Origin: Paraburkholderia elongata
GTDB lineage: Bacteria; Pseudomonadota; Gammaproteobacteria; Burkholderiales; Burkholderiaceae
NCBI RefSeq assembly: GCF_013177735.1
Contig: NZ_WOEZ01000043.1
Span: forward strand, 1 to 64,000
Direction of reading: 5' to 3'
Length of the DNA: 64,000 nt
This document shows, piece after piece, positions 1 to 9,043 of this stretch. Below the pieces are notes generated by a model. The model was given only the letters and a program-made list of their open reading frames with translations. It was not told the DNA's origin and made no database searches. Positions within the stretch are counted from its first letter, which is position 1. Each line of letters opens with the position of its first letter. The position numbers were made by a program, and so were the translations under genes.

Positions 1-860
1 AATCAGCCTTCAAATTGCTTTCATTGCGTGTCGACGACGAAGTGAGTCCGCAAACCGGCGCGAACTCAGTCGGACCTTGAAGTGTTTTGAATTACGCTTC
101 ACCTCAACTCCGACGGTCTCCTAGCGCAAGCACGAAAGCCGCGGAGGAAAAGCGGAACTGAGTATGCATGGCTGAATACGATGGATCGGCTTGAGCGGAG
201 CAGGGGGTCTGATGCCAGAAAGTCAGGACGCCCAATGCTCTTGCGCGGCATGAGAGGGACACATCATGCGGCCGATCCGAAAGTGAATGGGCCGCGCCAT
301 TATAATTTCATTTCCCTACAACAACCTTCGACGTTGTCGTGAGCGCAGGTCCGTCACGTGTACGGCGGATGTGGCAAGCCGATACGAGGGGACGCATGAT
401 GCGGATCATACGATCGAGAAAAGGGCACCGTGCCTTTCCGTGTGAGACCTGGACTGAAGCGGATGCGCGACCGAAGGCCACGCGTGTCCCTCGGCGTCCA
501 TCGTGCGCCAGGCAGGTGGGACGCGCCCGGACAAGTAGGTGGGCGCAGCGGGTCAATCACGCGCCCGTCGCGCTCGTCAATGCGCAAAGCTCGACTTGAG
601 CGGACTAATCCCAGTTTTTTAGTAGTGCATATTGGATAGCTTCGCTGCTTGCCCCAAACTGGACAGCAAGCCATCGACAACGGCGGGTTAAGTCCATGAC
701 CGACATGATTTCGCGGATCGTCCTGGTCCAGACTGGGGCAGCAGCTCTGTTCCCTGACGCTGATACAAGCCAGCGGGAACCACCGCGAACGCATAGCGCC
801 GAGTTTCGAAACGTCGACGCTGAACGCGCGGCGAGAATGCTTCGGATCGCAGCAAGAGAC
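1..860. other. Leading region without a recognisable gene
   Basis: Several overlapping open frames of 60-146 codons occur on both strands, but none has a convincing ribosome binding site, a recognisable family motif or clear coding character, and they overlap one another. The stretch may hold decayed sequence or belong to a gene system outside the window. No RNA gene, insertion sequence end or clear terminator was seen. It ends at the AT-rich repeat array that starts near 861. Confidence 0.5.
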
Positions 861-1175
861 TTGACAAATAAAGCATAAGTTGCAAAGAAAAATCCGCTTA
901 TGCTTTAACGCAAATTTTTTCAGGAAATGCTTTATTTTTCAGGTGTTTGACAAATAAAGCAAAAGCTGAAAAAAAATAAACCAAAAGTTGAACGTCAGAT
1001 CGGGTGCGAGGTTCTGTGCGGCAGATGCTGAATAAACCAAAAGCCTGCAATTATTTGCGGAAATAAAGCAAAAACTGAGATTGTTTGATTGTCAGCATAG
1101 AGCATTGATTTTTAATGTGATTTTTTGTCAATGAATTGCTGGATAAAGCATATGTTGAGCGTTTCGCGGCCGTAA
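861..1175. repeat. Iteron-like 17-bp repeat array A (left copy of a direct repeat)
   Basis: An AT-rich block in GC-rich DNA carries repeated 17-bp units of consensus AATAAAGCAWAAGYTGA. Plus-strand copies lie at 867-883, 953-969, 975-991, 1031-1047, 1062-1078 and 1142-1158. Inverted copies lie at about 894-908 and 924-939. Units at 953 and 975 start 22 bp apart, about two helical turns, as is usual for initiator-binding iterons. The block is co-linear with a second block at 27459-27775: the AATAAAGCAAAAGCTGA unit is followed 22 bp later by a unit ending GTTGA-ACG, and 189 bp later by a terminal unit, in both. The repeats are seen directly; binding by a Rep-type initiator or other regulator is inference. 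No rep or par gene lies nearby. Confidence 0.75.
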
Positions 1176-1321
1176 CGCTCTGGCGGCAAAAGCCTAACGC
1201 ATTATTAAGGAAAATACGGTGCACTCGAGAGGTTCGGCGGAGCGGGTTGGATCATGCCCGCAGTTCTTGCCCGGTGCCTTCCTGGGATGTGCGCCGCACC
1301 GGAAGCCTCGTGATGGACGGC

Positions 1322-1564
1322 TCAGCGGCGAGTTTCGATTGCGAGGCCCATCTGGTGGTGGATGCTGGCGCCCTCGGGCGTCACCCACACGTGCAGGTCG
1401 CCGGAGAACTGTACCGGTTGACCCGCGCGGGCGACGAGCTGGCCATCCTGCGAATGCAGATCGACTGCGCCGTCGTCGAGCAGGACGAGTGTGCGATCGA
1501 AGCCGGGGAACTGCGAAAACTTTGCGGCCCCGCTCAGCGTCGCGTGGGACAGTTCAGGTGTCAT
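1322..1564 (-). pseudogene. HutD-family fragment, truncated
   Basis: This 80-codon frame resembles the middle of the HutD/Ves family of cupin-like proteins: it has the segment around [17 protein letters not shown] and a later segment ending near IETRR that matches the family's internal 'NVMTRR' region. HutD proteins are usually about 180-200 residues, so both the N-terminal part and the C-terminal half are missing. Its ATG overlaps the etfA stop codon by four bases (ATGA), so it could still be translated by coupling at the end of the etf operon. HutD proteins are linked to histidine use, but the role of this fragment is unknown. It is most likely a remnant, less likely a small domesticated protein. 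Confidence 0.5.
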
Positions 1565-2502
1565 TGGCTCGCGCTCCCTGCGCTGACCTGCGTTTCGAGT
1601 GCGCCGACCACCTCGAACAGGTCGCCCACAAGGCCAATGTCCGCGACCGAAAAGATCGGTGCGTCCGGATCCTTGTTGATCGCGACGATGATCTTCGAGT
1701 CCTTCATCCCGGCCAGATGCTGGATCGCGCCGGAGATGCCGAACGCGAGATAGACGTCGGGCGCGACCATCTTGCCGGTTTGCCCGACCTGCGCGGTATT
1801 CGGCGCATAGCCGGCGTCCACGGCGGCGCGCGACGCGCCGAGCGCCGCGCCCATTTTTTGCGCGAGGTCGCCAAGCCGGTCCATGTTGTCCTTCGACGCG
1901 AGTCCGCGTCCGCCCGAAACGACGATTCGCGCGTCGGGCAGATCGCGTCCGGTCTGGGCGGATGCCTGTCGCTCGACGAGCTTCGTCCTGGTGAATCTGG
2001 CCACCGGTTCGAGCGTGACACGCGTGGCGGTGCCGCCGCTGTCCGCAGCAGGCGCAAACGACGACGCCCGGAAACTCGCGAACGTCACGGCACTGCTTGT
2101 GCGCACATTAGCCACGACGCTCCCCGCATAGAGACTGCGCACGAAGCCGCTATCGCCCTCGACCGCGACCACGTCCGGAATGAATGCACCGCCGGCCAGC
2201 GCGGCGGCGCGCGGCAATGCACTGCGGCCGAGCGTGCGATGACTCGCCGCGATCAGCGAATACGCTCCATGGATCGCGTGCAATTGCGCGGCGAGTGTTT
2301 CAGGCACGACATGCTCATTCGCTTCACCGGTCATCACGAGCACTCGTTCAATGCCGGCGATCTTCTCGACAGAGGCTGCAAGCGCGGCATCAGGCAATAA
2401 CACGTCAACCGGCCGCCCGTACTGCATGACAGCGCTGATGACCCGAAGCGTCGCATCGGCAAGCCGTCCGCCTTCCGTTTCCACTACGACAAGGCTTCTC
2501 AT
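1561..2502 (-). CDS. etfA: Electron transfer flavoprotein alpha subunit
   Basis: This 313-residue protein is the FAD-binding alpha subunit of an electron transfer flavoprotein, which takes electrons from flavin dehydrogenases and passes them to the quinone pool through ETF-ubiquinone oxidoreductase. The C-terminal half has the typical FAD site: VVSGGRGL, then the [24 protein letters not shown] segment and the [20 protein letters not shown] motif. The start is the ATG at 2502, which overlaps the etfB stop by four bases (ATGA); longer readings run through etfB. It lies in a FAD oxidoreductase-etfB-etfA operon, so a dedicated partnership with the upstream oxidoreductase is likely rather than housekeeping fatty acid oxidation. 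Confidence 0.93.
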   Translation of the reverse strand: MRSLVVVETEGGRLADATLRVISAVMQYGRPVDVLLPDAALAASVEKIAGIERVLVMTGEANEHVVPETLAAQLHAIHGAYSLIAASHRTLGRSALPRAAALAGGAFIPDVVAVEGDSGFVRSLYAGSVVANVRTSSAVTFASFRASSFAPAADSGGTATRVTLEPVARFTRTKLVERQASAQTGRDLPDARIVVSGGRGLASKDNMDRLGDLAQKMGAALGASRAAVDAGYAPNTAQVGQTGKMVAPDVYLAFGISGAIQHLAGMKDSKIIVAINKDPDAPIFSVADIGLVGDLFEVVGALETQVSAGSASQ

Positions 2503-3278
2503 GCCGACACTCCTGTTTGATCGAACACGTGCCGCTCGGCCAGCGATGCGATAAGCGCGGCGGTATCGGCGACCTTGATCCGCGCCTGGCGAACCGGCGG
2601 ATCGCTGAGTTTGACGATTTGCGCCCGCGGCACGAGTTCGACGGCCAGTGTGGCGGCGTCGACACTCACGAGCGGCCTCTGCCTGGCCTTGACGATGCTC
2701 GGCAAGGTCACGCGGCGCGGGTCGGCGAGACGAAGGTCTGCACTGACGACAGCCGCGCCTTCGAGCCGCCACGTCGCCGTACCCGTGTCGTCGCCGCACG
2801 TTACGGCCCAGCCGTTGCCGTCGGCTGTGAGTTCGCTCGCGTTCAACGCCTGCGGCCAGTCGAGCAGGGCGGCGAGCATGGCGGCCACTCCGCCGATATC
2901 ACCGTCGATGGCCTGCTTGCCGCATAGCACGAGGCCGTACTCGCGACTCGCCATGTGAGCGTTCAGCAGACGCGCCACGGCCAGCGAATCCAGCGTGGCG
3001 GTTGCCGCCGATGTGTCAATCAGCACGGCATCGTCGGCGCCCATCGCGAGCGCTGCGCGCAGCACGTCCTGGCTGGCTGGCGTGCCGCATGTGATTGCCG
3101 TCACCTTCGCTGCGGAGCCGATTTCCCTGAGTTGCAAGGCTTTTTCGACGGCACATTCGTCGAACGGGTTGAGCGACATCTTGAGGCCGGTGGTGTCGAT
3201 CGAACCGTTCGCCGCAACCCTCACGCGTACGTTGGCATCGACGACGCGCTTGACTGGAACCAGAATGTTGATTGTCAT
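2499..3278 (-). CDS. etfB: Electron transfer flavoprotein beta subunit
   Basis: This 259-residue protein is the AMP-binding beta subunit of an electron transfer flavoprotein. It begins with the family signature MTINILVPVKRVVDANVRVR, has the SLNPFDECAVEKALQL segment and the CGKQAIDGDIGGVAAMLA nucleotide-binding region, and the ETF-beta signature VELVPRAQIVKL near the C-terminus. It lies 27 bases downstream of the FAD oxidoreductase and overlaps etfA by four bases, so the three genes form one minus-strand operon. EtfB/EtfA pairs next to sarcosine or dimethylglycine dehydrogenases (for example the DgcAB systems) serve as their electron acceptors, which fits the amine-degrading context. Confidence 0.93.
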   Translation of the reverse strand: MTINILVPVKRVVDANVRVRVAANGSIDTTGLKMSLNPFDECAVEKALQLREIGSAAKVTAITCGTPASQDVLRAALAMGADDAVLIDTSAATATLDSLAVARLLNAHMASREYGLVLCGKQAIDGDIGGVAAMLAALLDWPQALNASELTADGNGWAVTCGDDTGTATWRLEGAAVVSADLRLADPRRVTLPSIVKARQRPLVSVDAATLAVELVPRAQIVKLSDPPVRQARIKVADTAALIASLAERHVFDQTGVSA

Positions 3279-3305
3279 GACGGAAGCATCCTTTACGTCC
3301 TGTAG

Positions 3306-4493
3306 TCAGGAGACCGCGCCCGAGCCGTACTTGCCCACCAGTAGCGCGCCACTGGCGAACCGGTCAAGCGCGTAGGGCGCGAGGGAAACATCGGTAGGCA
3401 GGCCGAGTGCATGCTGGGCGAGGATCTTGCCGATGCCGGGCGACAGCTTGAAGCCGTGCCCCGAAAAACCGAAACCGACTACGAGACCCTCGATATCGCC
3501 GACCTTGCCCAATACCGGGTTCCAGTCGGGCGTCACGTCGTACACACCGGTCCATGACGAAGCCAGACCCGCGGCCTCATAGGCAGGGAACCGTTCGGCC
3601 ACCTGGGCGCCGACTTCGGCGACGTAGTCGAGCGAGATATCGCCCTGTTCCGTTTCCGGCGAACTCAGCGTTTCGCCCACCACGCCTTCCGACACCAGCA
3701 TCTGGCTGCCGCCGTAACTGCGGTAATAGAGCATGCCGGCCGAGCCGAGGTCCTTGAACGCGGGCATCTTGAACGAGTACGCAGCGCCATCGCATTCGAG
3801 CGCGAGCACCGTGTGACGCTCCGGCTTGACCGGCAGCGGCACGCCGATCCAGCCGGCGAGTTCCGGCGTCCAGATGTTCTGTGTGCTGATCAGTGTGCCG
3901 CAGCTGAAGTTGCCCGCGCTGGTTGCGACACCGGTGACCCGGCGTCCTTCGCGGACGACGCCCGTGACCGTCACGCCTTCCATGATCTTGACGCCGCGCC
4001 GGCGCGCCGAACGGGCAAAGCCGGTCGCCACCAGATAGGCATCCGCAAAACCTGCCTCCGGTTCATAGCCGATCAGCGCGGCGTCGTCGAAGCTCGCGAT
4101 CGGCAGGCGCTCGTGCGCCTGCGCCTTGTCGAGCAGTTGCACTTCGATGTCCATATCCTGCTGCGCGGCGAGCGAGGCGCGCAGCGGCTCCAGCTTGTCG
4201 CCGTCGGGCGCGCAGATCAGATAGCCGCATTTGACGAGACCACAGGACGCTTCGTCGTCGCCGAGATAGTCAGCGAAATTATTGAATGCCCACCACGAAG
4301 AGCGCGCGAGTTCCACGTTCTGGCGCACCGAATAGTGCGTGCGCAACAGGCCGGATGACTGCGACGTGGTGCCCGCGCCGATCGTGCCCTGTTCGATAAC
4401 CAGCACGCTTTGCGCGCCCAGTGCGGCGAGATGATGGGCGACCGACGCGCCGATGACACCAGCGCCGATCACGATGAAATCGTAGTGGCTCAT
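3306..4493 (-). CDS. FAD-dependent amine/amino acid oxidoreductase (sarcosine oxidase beta-like)
   Basis: This 395-residue protein belongs to the DAO/GlpO superfamily of FAD enzymes that oxidise secondary amines and amino acids. It has the N-terminal dinucleotide motif VIGAGVIGASVAHHLA (about residues 8-23), the GTTSQSSGLLRTHYS flavin-contact segment and the C-terminal GFGFSGHGFKLSPGIG FAD motif. It is closest in layout to sarcosine oxidase beta and DadA-like enzymes and appears complete. It heads an operon with etfB and etfA, so electrons probably go to ETF rather than to oxygen. Because the island makes N-methylglutamate but has no MgdABCD, this enzyme is a candidate N-methylglutamate or sarcosine-type dehydrogenase; that is inference. 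A divergent LysR gene lies about 190 bp away. Confidence 0.82.
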   Translation of the reverse strand: MSHYDFIVIGAGVIGASVAHHLAALGAQSVLVIEQGTIGAGTTSQSSGLLRTHYSVRQNVELARSSWWAFNNFADYLGDDEASCGLVKCGYLICAPDGDKLEPLRASLAAQQDMDIEVQLLDKAQAHERLPIASFDDAALIGYEPEAGFADAYLVATGFARSARRRGVKIMEGVTVTGVVREGRRVTGVATSAGNFSCGTLISTQNIWTPELAGWIGVPLPVKPERHTVLALECDGAAYSFKMPAFKDLGSAGMLYYRSYGGSQMLVSEGVVGETLSSPETEQGDISLDYVAEVGAQVAERFPAYEAAGLASSWTGVYDVTPDWNPVLGKVGDIEGLVVGFGFSGHGFKLSPGIGKILAQHALGLPTDVSLAPYALDRFASGALLVGKYGSGAVS

Positions 4494-4680
4494 ATGGACC
4501 TCTGTGTGGGCAATGAGGCGAATTCTAGGAAAACGTTGGCCGCACCAATTTTGTATTAGGCAAACTTATGGCGAGCCAATGCAATTTCTCATCCTGTGCA
4601 CCAATCCTGCGAACCTCGGCACCAAGCTGCGCGTACCGCACAGGATGACCTGCATGTCACCCACGCAAGCGGAGCATTTC

Positions 4681-5646
4681 ATGAGACGAACCCCGACCCC
4701 GATCGATCTGCGCGCGTTGCAGGCTTTTGTGGCTGTCTGCGACAGCGGCTCGATGACGGGCGCGGCGAAGCAGCTCGGCGTGAGCCAGAGCGCCATCAGC
4801 CAGTCGATCGCCGCGCTGGAGCGAGATCAGGGCCTGACGCTGTTCGATCGCGAGAGCCGTCCGCCGCGCCCGAATGTAGCGGGGCGCGCATTGCTGGAGT
4901 TGGCGGGGCCGTTGATCGAACACGCGCAGATGGTGAGTGCGCGTATCGGCGATGCCTCGCATACCGGCAAGATGCCGGTGCGTCTCGGCTGTGTCGATTC
5001 GTTCGCGGCCACCGTTGGACCTGAGTTGATTCGCGCGGTGTCGAATTCGGAGCGGCAGATTTCGATGTGGTCCGGCCTCACGCCGGGCCTGAGCAAGCAG
5101 TTGCACGACCGCGAACTGGATATCGCGATCTGCACGCAAACCACGCTGAACGACGCACGGATCGTCGAAGTGCCGCTGTTTTCCGAGGCGTTCGTGGTGG
5201 TGGTTGCGCGCAGCCACTTGAGCGGGCGCCGCAATCTCGACTGGCGCACGCTCGCGCTCGAACTGCCGCTGATCCGCTATACGGCCCGCTCGGTGATCGG
5301 CCAGCAGATCGAGCGCTTCGTGCGCCACCTCGGCATCAACAGTCCGCGGCGTTACGAGTTCGACGCGACCGACCCTTTGCTGAGTCTGGTGGCCGCGCGG
5401 GTGGGGTTTGCGATCTCGACGCCTTTGTGTCTGTGGCAGGCGCGGCACTATCTGGACGATATCGCGGTGATGCCGTTGCCGCCGAGCCGTCTCGGGCGGC
5501 GCGATTTCTTTCTGCTGCATCGCCAGGGCGAATGGGATCAATTTGCCGGCGACATCGTCATGCTGACACGCGGCGTGCTGGACAACGCGATTCAACCGTC
5601 GCTCGCGCGGGCGCTGCCCGATCTGCCGGATGATGCATTGCGCTGA
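4681..5646 (+). CDS. LysR-family transcriptional regulator
   Basis: This 321-residue protein has the LysR winged helix-turn-helix at about residues 8-67 (LRALQAFVAVCDSGSMTGAAKQLGVS, then SAISQSIAALE) and a periplasmic-binding-like effector domain. The ATG at 4681 is chosen because a GGAG lies at 4671-4674 and translation begins right before the DNA-binding domain; a longer frame from 4504 adds unconserved residues. It is divergent from the FAD oxidoreductase-etfBA operon, with about 190 bp between, so it most likely controls that operon and itself. An A/T-rich inverted half-site (ATTAGGCAAACTTAT, about 4555-4569) in the gap is a possible binding site. The effector is unknown; an amine or N-methylated amino acid would fit. 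Confidence 0.85.
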   Translation: MRRTPTPIDLRALQAFVAVCDSGSMTGAAKQLGVSQSAISQSIAALERDQGLTLFDRESRPPRPNVAGRALLELAGPLIEHAQMVSARIGDASHTGKMPVRLGCVDSFAATVGPELIRAVSNSERQISMWSGLTPGLSKQLHDRELDIAICTQTTLNDARIVEVPLFSEAFVVVVARSHLSGRRNLDWRTLALELPLIRYTARSVIGQQIERFVRHLGINSPRRYEFDATDPLLSLVAARVGFAISTPLCLWQARHYLDDIAVMPLPPSRLGRRDFFLLHRQGEWDQFAGDIVMLTRGVLDNAIQPSLARALPDLPDDALR

Positions 5647-5850
5647 TTCAGGCGATATAGCGCCCGTTTGTATAAGCGTTGCTTCTGACAGTGCTTAACC
5701 GCGCACCTCGTTTTTGTGCAAAGTCGCACCAGTCACAACGACGATGTGCACCGTAGTCAGGCTGATGAGCCTTTCAGCGTCGATATCAGGAACGGCGCAT
5801 GAAGCCCAGCGCGTTTATTGGTGGGAATCTTTGATTCACTCAGATAAACA

Positions 5851-5867
5851 TGGCACAAACGTTGCAT
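5851..5867 (+). promoter_or_regulatory. Sigma-54 (-24/-12) promoter, near-perfect
   Basis: TGGCACAAACGTTGCAT matches the sigma-54 consensus TGGCAC-N5-TTGCA, with GG (5852-5853) and GC (5864-5865) separated by exactly 10 bases. It points rightward. The gene just downstream (the XRE-cupin regulator, 5905-6510) is on the opposite strand, so a transcript would run antisense through that gene before reaching gmaS at 6735. Sigma-54 control suits a nitrogen-source pathway. Activity is not proven. Confidence 0.6.
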
Positions 5868-5904
5868 TGATAGAGGCGTCGACTGAGACGGCCGCAGCGA
5901 GCGA

Positions 5905-6510
5905 TCAGTCCGCTGTACTCGATTGCGGATACACAAAGATCGACAGGAATTGAATGGGCGTCTTGATCAGGCGTTCTGGACCGTGCGGTATCTCGCCCTG
6001 GAAGGTGAGGGTGTCGCCAGGATGCAGGATGTAGGTGTGCTGGCCGTGGCGGTATTCGATCACGCCCTTGAGCATGTGAATGAACTCGGTGCCCGGATGC
6101 TGAAACACTGGAAAGCGTTCGGCTTCGTCCTCCATCGTGATCAGGAAGGGTTCGAAAAGCTTATGCGGACCCTGGTCATAGGCAAGCAGGTGATAGGTGT
6201 GGCCGCTTTTGGTGCCCTTGCGCACCACTTCCATGCCGCTGCCTTTTTTGACGAGTTGTGCACCACCTTGCGGCACGTCGAAATTGCGGAACAGCATGGA
6301 GAGCGAAACGCCGAGCGCCTGGGCGATGCGGTTGAGGACCTCGAGACCTGCGGAAGTCTGCGCGTTTTCGATCTTCGAGAGCATGCCGCGGCTGATGCCG
6401 GCCTGAGCGGAAACCTGAGCAATGGTCAGGCCGTGGCGCTGGCGTAATTCGCGAATGGTGTTGCCGAGGTAGCGTTCAAGCGGCGTTTTATTGTCTTCAC
6501 CGATTTGCAT
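5905..6510 (-). CDS. XRE-family regulator with C-terminal cupin domain
   Basis: This 201-residue protein has a lambda-repressor-like helix-turn-helix at about residues 12-70 (NTIRELRQRHGLTIAQVSAQ, then AGISRGMLSKIENAQTS) followed by a cupin_2 domain (FPVFQHPGTEFIHMLKGVIEYRHG, then LHPGDTLTFQGEIPHGPERL). This layout is found in small-molecule-sensing regulators of amine, polyamine and amino acid catabolism, such as the PuuR type. The ATG at 6510 is preferred because it leads directly into the DNA-binding domain; a 245-codon frame starting further upstream adds unconserved sequence. It is divergent from gmaS-mgsABC, with about 225 bp between, so it is probably the local regulator of that operon. 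A sigma-54 promoter behind it fires antisense into it. Confidence 0.87.
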   Translation of the reverse strand: MQIGEDNKTPLERYLGNTIRELRQRHGLTIAQVSAQAGISRGMLSKIENAQTSAGLEVLNRIAQALGVSLSMLFRNFDVPQGGAQLVKKGSGMEVVRKGTKSGHTYHLLAYDQGPHKLFEPFLITMEDEAERFPVFQHPGTEFIHMLKGVIEYRHGQHTYILHPGDTLTFQGEIPHGPERLIKTPIQFLSIFVYPQSSTAD

Positions 6511-6676
6511 GTAAGCCTCACGTAAAAGGAAAGCGTAGCAGATTGCAGCGCCAAGTCGTGCGCAAAGAGTTTCACTAAAAGAATCTTTGTTTCTCACCAA
6601 TAAAGTATCCGGCCGATTGAAAACAAGCTCGAAGCGCGCCACAACCGGCGTTCGGAAGCGTGTTGCGTAACCCGGT

Positions 6677-6693
6677 CACACGCCTTGCGTGTG
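6677..6693. promoter_or_regulatory. Inverted repeat upstream of gmaS
   Basis: CACACGC-CTT-GCGTGTG forms a 7-bp perfect inverted repeat with a 3-base centre, 42 bases before the gmaS start and inside the gap shared with the XRE-cupin gene. It could be an operator for that regulator or a small RNA hairpin in the leader. Only the symmetry is seen; the function is inferred. Confidence 0.4.
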
Positions 6694-6734
6694 GCTTTTC
6701 CAAACCACGAAAGATGCAGTTGCAAGGAGTGGCG

Positions 6735-8123
6735 ATGAACTTGAACGATGCGAGCAAGCTGCCGGTCAACGAACTCGGATGCGTGCCCCGCTTCGGCTCG
6801 GCGGAGGAGGCGCAAGCTTATCTGACGCAGCAGGGCGTGAAGTACGTGCTGGCGCAGTTTGTCGATATTCACGGCGTGGCTAAGGCGAAATCGGTGCCGG
6901 TCAGTCATTTGAAAAGCGTGCTGAAAGCCGGCGCCGGTTTCGCGGGGTTTGCGATCTGGGGTGTCGGCATCGCGCCAAACGGTCCGGACTACATGGCCGT
7001 CGGCGATCTGGCGACGCTCACACCAGTGCCCTGGCAGCCGGGCCTCGCACGGATCGTCTGCGACGGTCATGTGGATGGTGAGGCGTGGCAATACGATTCG
7101 CGCGTGACGCTGAAGAAGCAGGTTGCCCGCATGACCGAGCGTAATTGGACGCTCTTCACGGGCCTCGAACCCGAATTCTCGCTGCTGCGCCGCTCGGCTT
7201 CCGGCTCGCTCGAGCCATGCGATCCAAGCGATACGCTCGCCAAACCGTGCTACGACTACAAAGGCTTGTCGCGCACGCGCGTCTTTCTGGAAAAACTCAC
7301 CGAATCGATGCGTGCAGTCGGCATCGACGTCTATCAGATCGATCACGAAGACGCGAACGGTCAGTTCGAGATCAACTACACGTACACCGATTGCCTGACC
7401 TCCTGCGATCACTATGTGTTCTTCAAGATGGCGGCCTCCGAGATCGCCAACGAACTCGGCATGATCTGCTCATTCATGCCGAAACCGTTCGCGAACCGTC
7501 CGGGCAACGGCATGCACATGCATATGTCGATCGGCGACGGTGAACGCAATCTGTTCGCGGATCCATCGGACAAGCTCGGCATGGGCCTCTCCACGCTCGG
7601 CTACCAGTTCACGGCCGGCCTGCTCGCGCATGCGCCCGCGCTGACCGCGCTGTGCAATCCGACCGTGAACTCGTACAAGCGGCTGGTGGTCGGCCGCTCG
7701 CTGACGGGCGCAACGTGGGCACCGGCGTACATCAGCTACGGCGACAACAACCGTTCGACGATGGTGCGCATGCCTGGCGAGCGTATCGAACTGCGCCTGC
7801 CTGACGGCGCATGCAATCCCTATCTCGCGACCGCGGTCGTGATTGCCGCGGGACTCGACGGCATCGACCGCGGGATGTCGCCGGGCGAACCGGCTAACGA
7901 AAACCTGTACGAATGGTCGCCCGCGCGGCTCTCGGAACACGGCATCGGCGTGCTGCCGCAAAACCTCGAACAGGCGCTCGACGCGCTCGAAAGCGACCGC
8001 GTGATCTGCGACGCGCTCGGCCCGGTTGCCGATGAATTTCTCAACCTCAAACGGATGGAGTGGCTCGAATACATGCGCCACGTATCGGACTGGGAGCTGA
8101 AGACCTACCTCGAATTTTTCTAA
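6735..8123 (+). CDS. gmaS: Gamma-glutamylmethylamide synthetase (type III glutamine synthetase-like)
   Basis: This 462-residue protein of the glutamine synthetase superfamily is of the GlnT/GmaS branch, which ligates methylamine to glutamate with ATP to make gamma-glutamylmethylamide. Family signatures are visible: the beta-grasp domain with [15 protein letters not shown], the catalytic-barrel [28 protein letters not shown], the NGMHMHMSI metal/ATP segment, and the [10 protein letters not shown] and [10 protein letters not shown] loops. The ATG at 6735 follows AAGGAG at 6724-6729. It is followed at once by mgsA, mgsB and mgsC, the exact set of the N-methylglutamate pathway, which favours GmaS over plain glutamine synthetase. 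Expression may depend on the sigma-54 promoter at 5851 and the nearby inverted repeat. Confidence 0.92.
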   Translation: MNLNDASKLPVNELGCVPRFGSAEEAQAYLTQQGVKYVLAQFVDIHGVAKAKSVPVSHLKSVLKAGAGFAGFAIWGVGIAPNGPDYMAVGDLATLTPVPWQPGLARIVCDGHVDGEAWQYDSRVTLKKQVARMTERNWTLFTGLEPEFSLLRRSASGSLEPCDPSDTLAKPCYDYKGLSRTRVFLEKLTESMRAVGIDVYQIDHEDANGQFEINYTYTDCLTSCDHYVFFKMAASEIANELGMICSFMPKPFANRPGNGMHMHMSIGDGERNLFADPSDKLGMGLSTLGYQFTAGLLAHAPALTALCNPTVNSYKRLVVGRSLTGATWAPAYISYGDNNRSTMVRMPGERIELRLPDGACNPYLATAVVIAAGLDGIDRGMSPGEPANENLYEWSPARLSEHGIGVLPQNLEQALDALESDRVICDALGPVADEFLNLKRMEWLEYMRHVSDWELKTYLEFF

Positions 8124-8134
8124 GGAGAAACACT

Positions 8135-9043
8135 ATGTGCGGAATTGTGGGCTTGCTGGTCAAGACGCCGGCATTGCGCGAACGGCTCGGCGAACTGATG
8201 GTGCCGATGCTGATCGGCATGACCGAGCGCGGACCGGATTCGGCGGGCCTCGCGGTGTTCGGCAAACCGGTCGATGCGAGTCAGCGCAAGCTGAGCATCT
8301 ACGCGGGTTTCACCGACGAAGGCGCGGACTTCGCATGGCAACCGCTGCTGGACGCATTGAACGCGGCGATGGACGTGACCGCGCGCGTGGACGCGAAGGG
8401 CAATCACGCGGTGCTGACGGTGCAAGGCAATGTCGAGCGTGTGAAGACGTGGCTGCGCGAGCGTTATCCGAAGCTGTATCTGCTGTCGAGCGGCCGCTCG
8501 ATCGATCTGTACAAGGACATTGGCTCGCCATCGCAAGTTGCCGAGCGTTATGACTTCGCGAATCTGAAGGGCTCGCATCTGGTCGGCCATACGCGCATGG
8601 CGACCGAATCCGCCGTGACGCCCGATCGCGCCCATCCGTTCACGGCCGGCGACGATTTCTGCCTGGTTCACAACGGCTCGCTGTCGAACGCGCATGGCGT
8701 GCGCCGCAAGCTCGAACCGAAAGGCATTCACTTCGATACCGACAACGATACCGAGGCCGCCTGCCGCTTTCTCGAATGGCGCCTGCGCGAAGGCGACACG
8801 CTGCCGGCCGCGTTGCAGAAAGGCTTCGAAGAACTCGACGGTTTCTACACCTTCTTGATGGGCACCTCGACGGAGCTCGCACTGATTCGCGACCCGTTCG
8901 CATGCAAGCCGGCGGTGGTCGCGGAAAACGACGATTACGTCGCCATTGCTTCGGAGTTCCGCTCGCTCGCACACCTGCCGGATATCAAGAACGCCAGGGT
9001 CTTCGAACCTGCACCTGAGGAGATGTATGTATGGAAAGCCTGA
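8135..9043 (+). CDS. mgsA: N-methylglutamate synthase subunit A (class II glutamine amidotransferase)
   Basis: This 302-residue class II amidotransferase (Ntn-hydrolase fold, GlxB-like) begins MCGIVGLLV, so Cys2 becomes the catalytic N-terminal nucleophile after Met removal. Further family motifs are the GMTERGPDSAG, GHTRMATESAVTPDRAHPF and LVHNGSLSN segments. In N-methylglutamate synthase this subunit matches the amidotransferase region of glutamate synthase and handles gamma-glutamylmethylamide, transferring the methylamine group. The ATG at 8135 follows AAGGAG; longer frames start inside gmaS. It lies 11 bases after gmaS and overlaps mgsB by 13 bases, indicating tight co-translation. Confidence 0.93.
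   Translation: MCGIVGLLVKTPALRERLGELMVPMLIGMTERGPDSAGLAVFGKPVDASQRKLSIYAGFTDEGADFAWQPLLDALNAAMDVTARVDAKGNHAVLTVQGNVERVKTWLRERYPKLYLLSSGRSIDLYKDIGSPSQVAERYDFANLKGSHLVGHTRMATESAVTPDRAHPFTAGDDFCLVHNGSLSNAHGVRRKLEPKGIHFDTDNDTEAACRFLEWRLREGDTLPAALQKGFEELDGFYTFLMGTSTELALIRDPFACKPAVVAENDDYVAIASEFRSLAHLPDIKNARVFEPAPEEMYVWKA

Noticed and set aside
861..1175. CRISPR array interpretation of the 17-bp repeats
   Set aside because: Spacing is irregular, units occur in both orientations, repeats are too short and variable, and no cas genes are near.
1219..2400. Plus-strand frame of 393 codons opposite etfA
   Set aside because: etfA motifs on the minus strand are clear; the plus frame is Arg-rich shadow sequence.
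5715..5760. NtrC binding site upstream of the sigma-54 promoter
   Set aside because: GTGC-AAAGTC-GCAC and a TGCACC half-site are present, but neither has the TGCAC-N7-GTGCA orientation and spacing of an NtrC site.
5714..5953. Short plus-strand frame around the sigma-54 promoter
   Set aside because: No ribosome binding site or motif was seen, and the promoter lies inside it.
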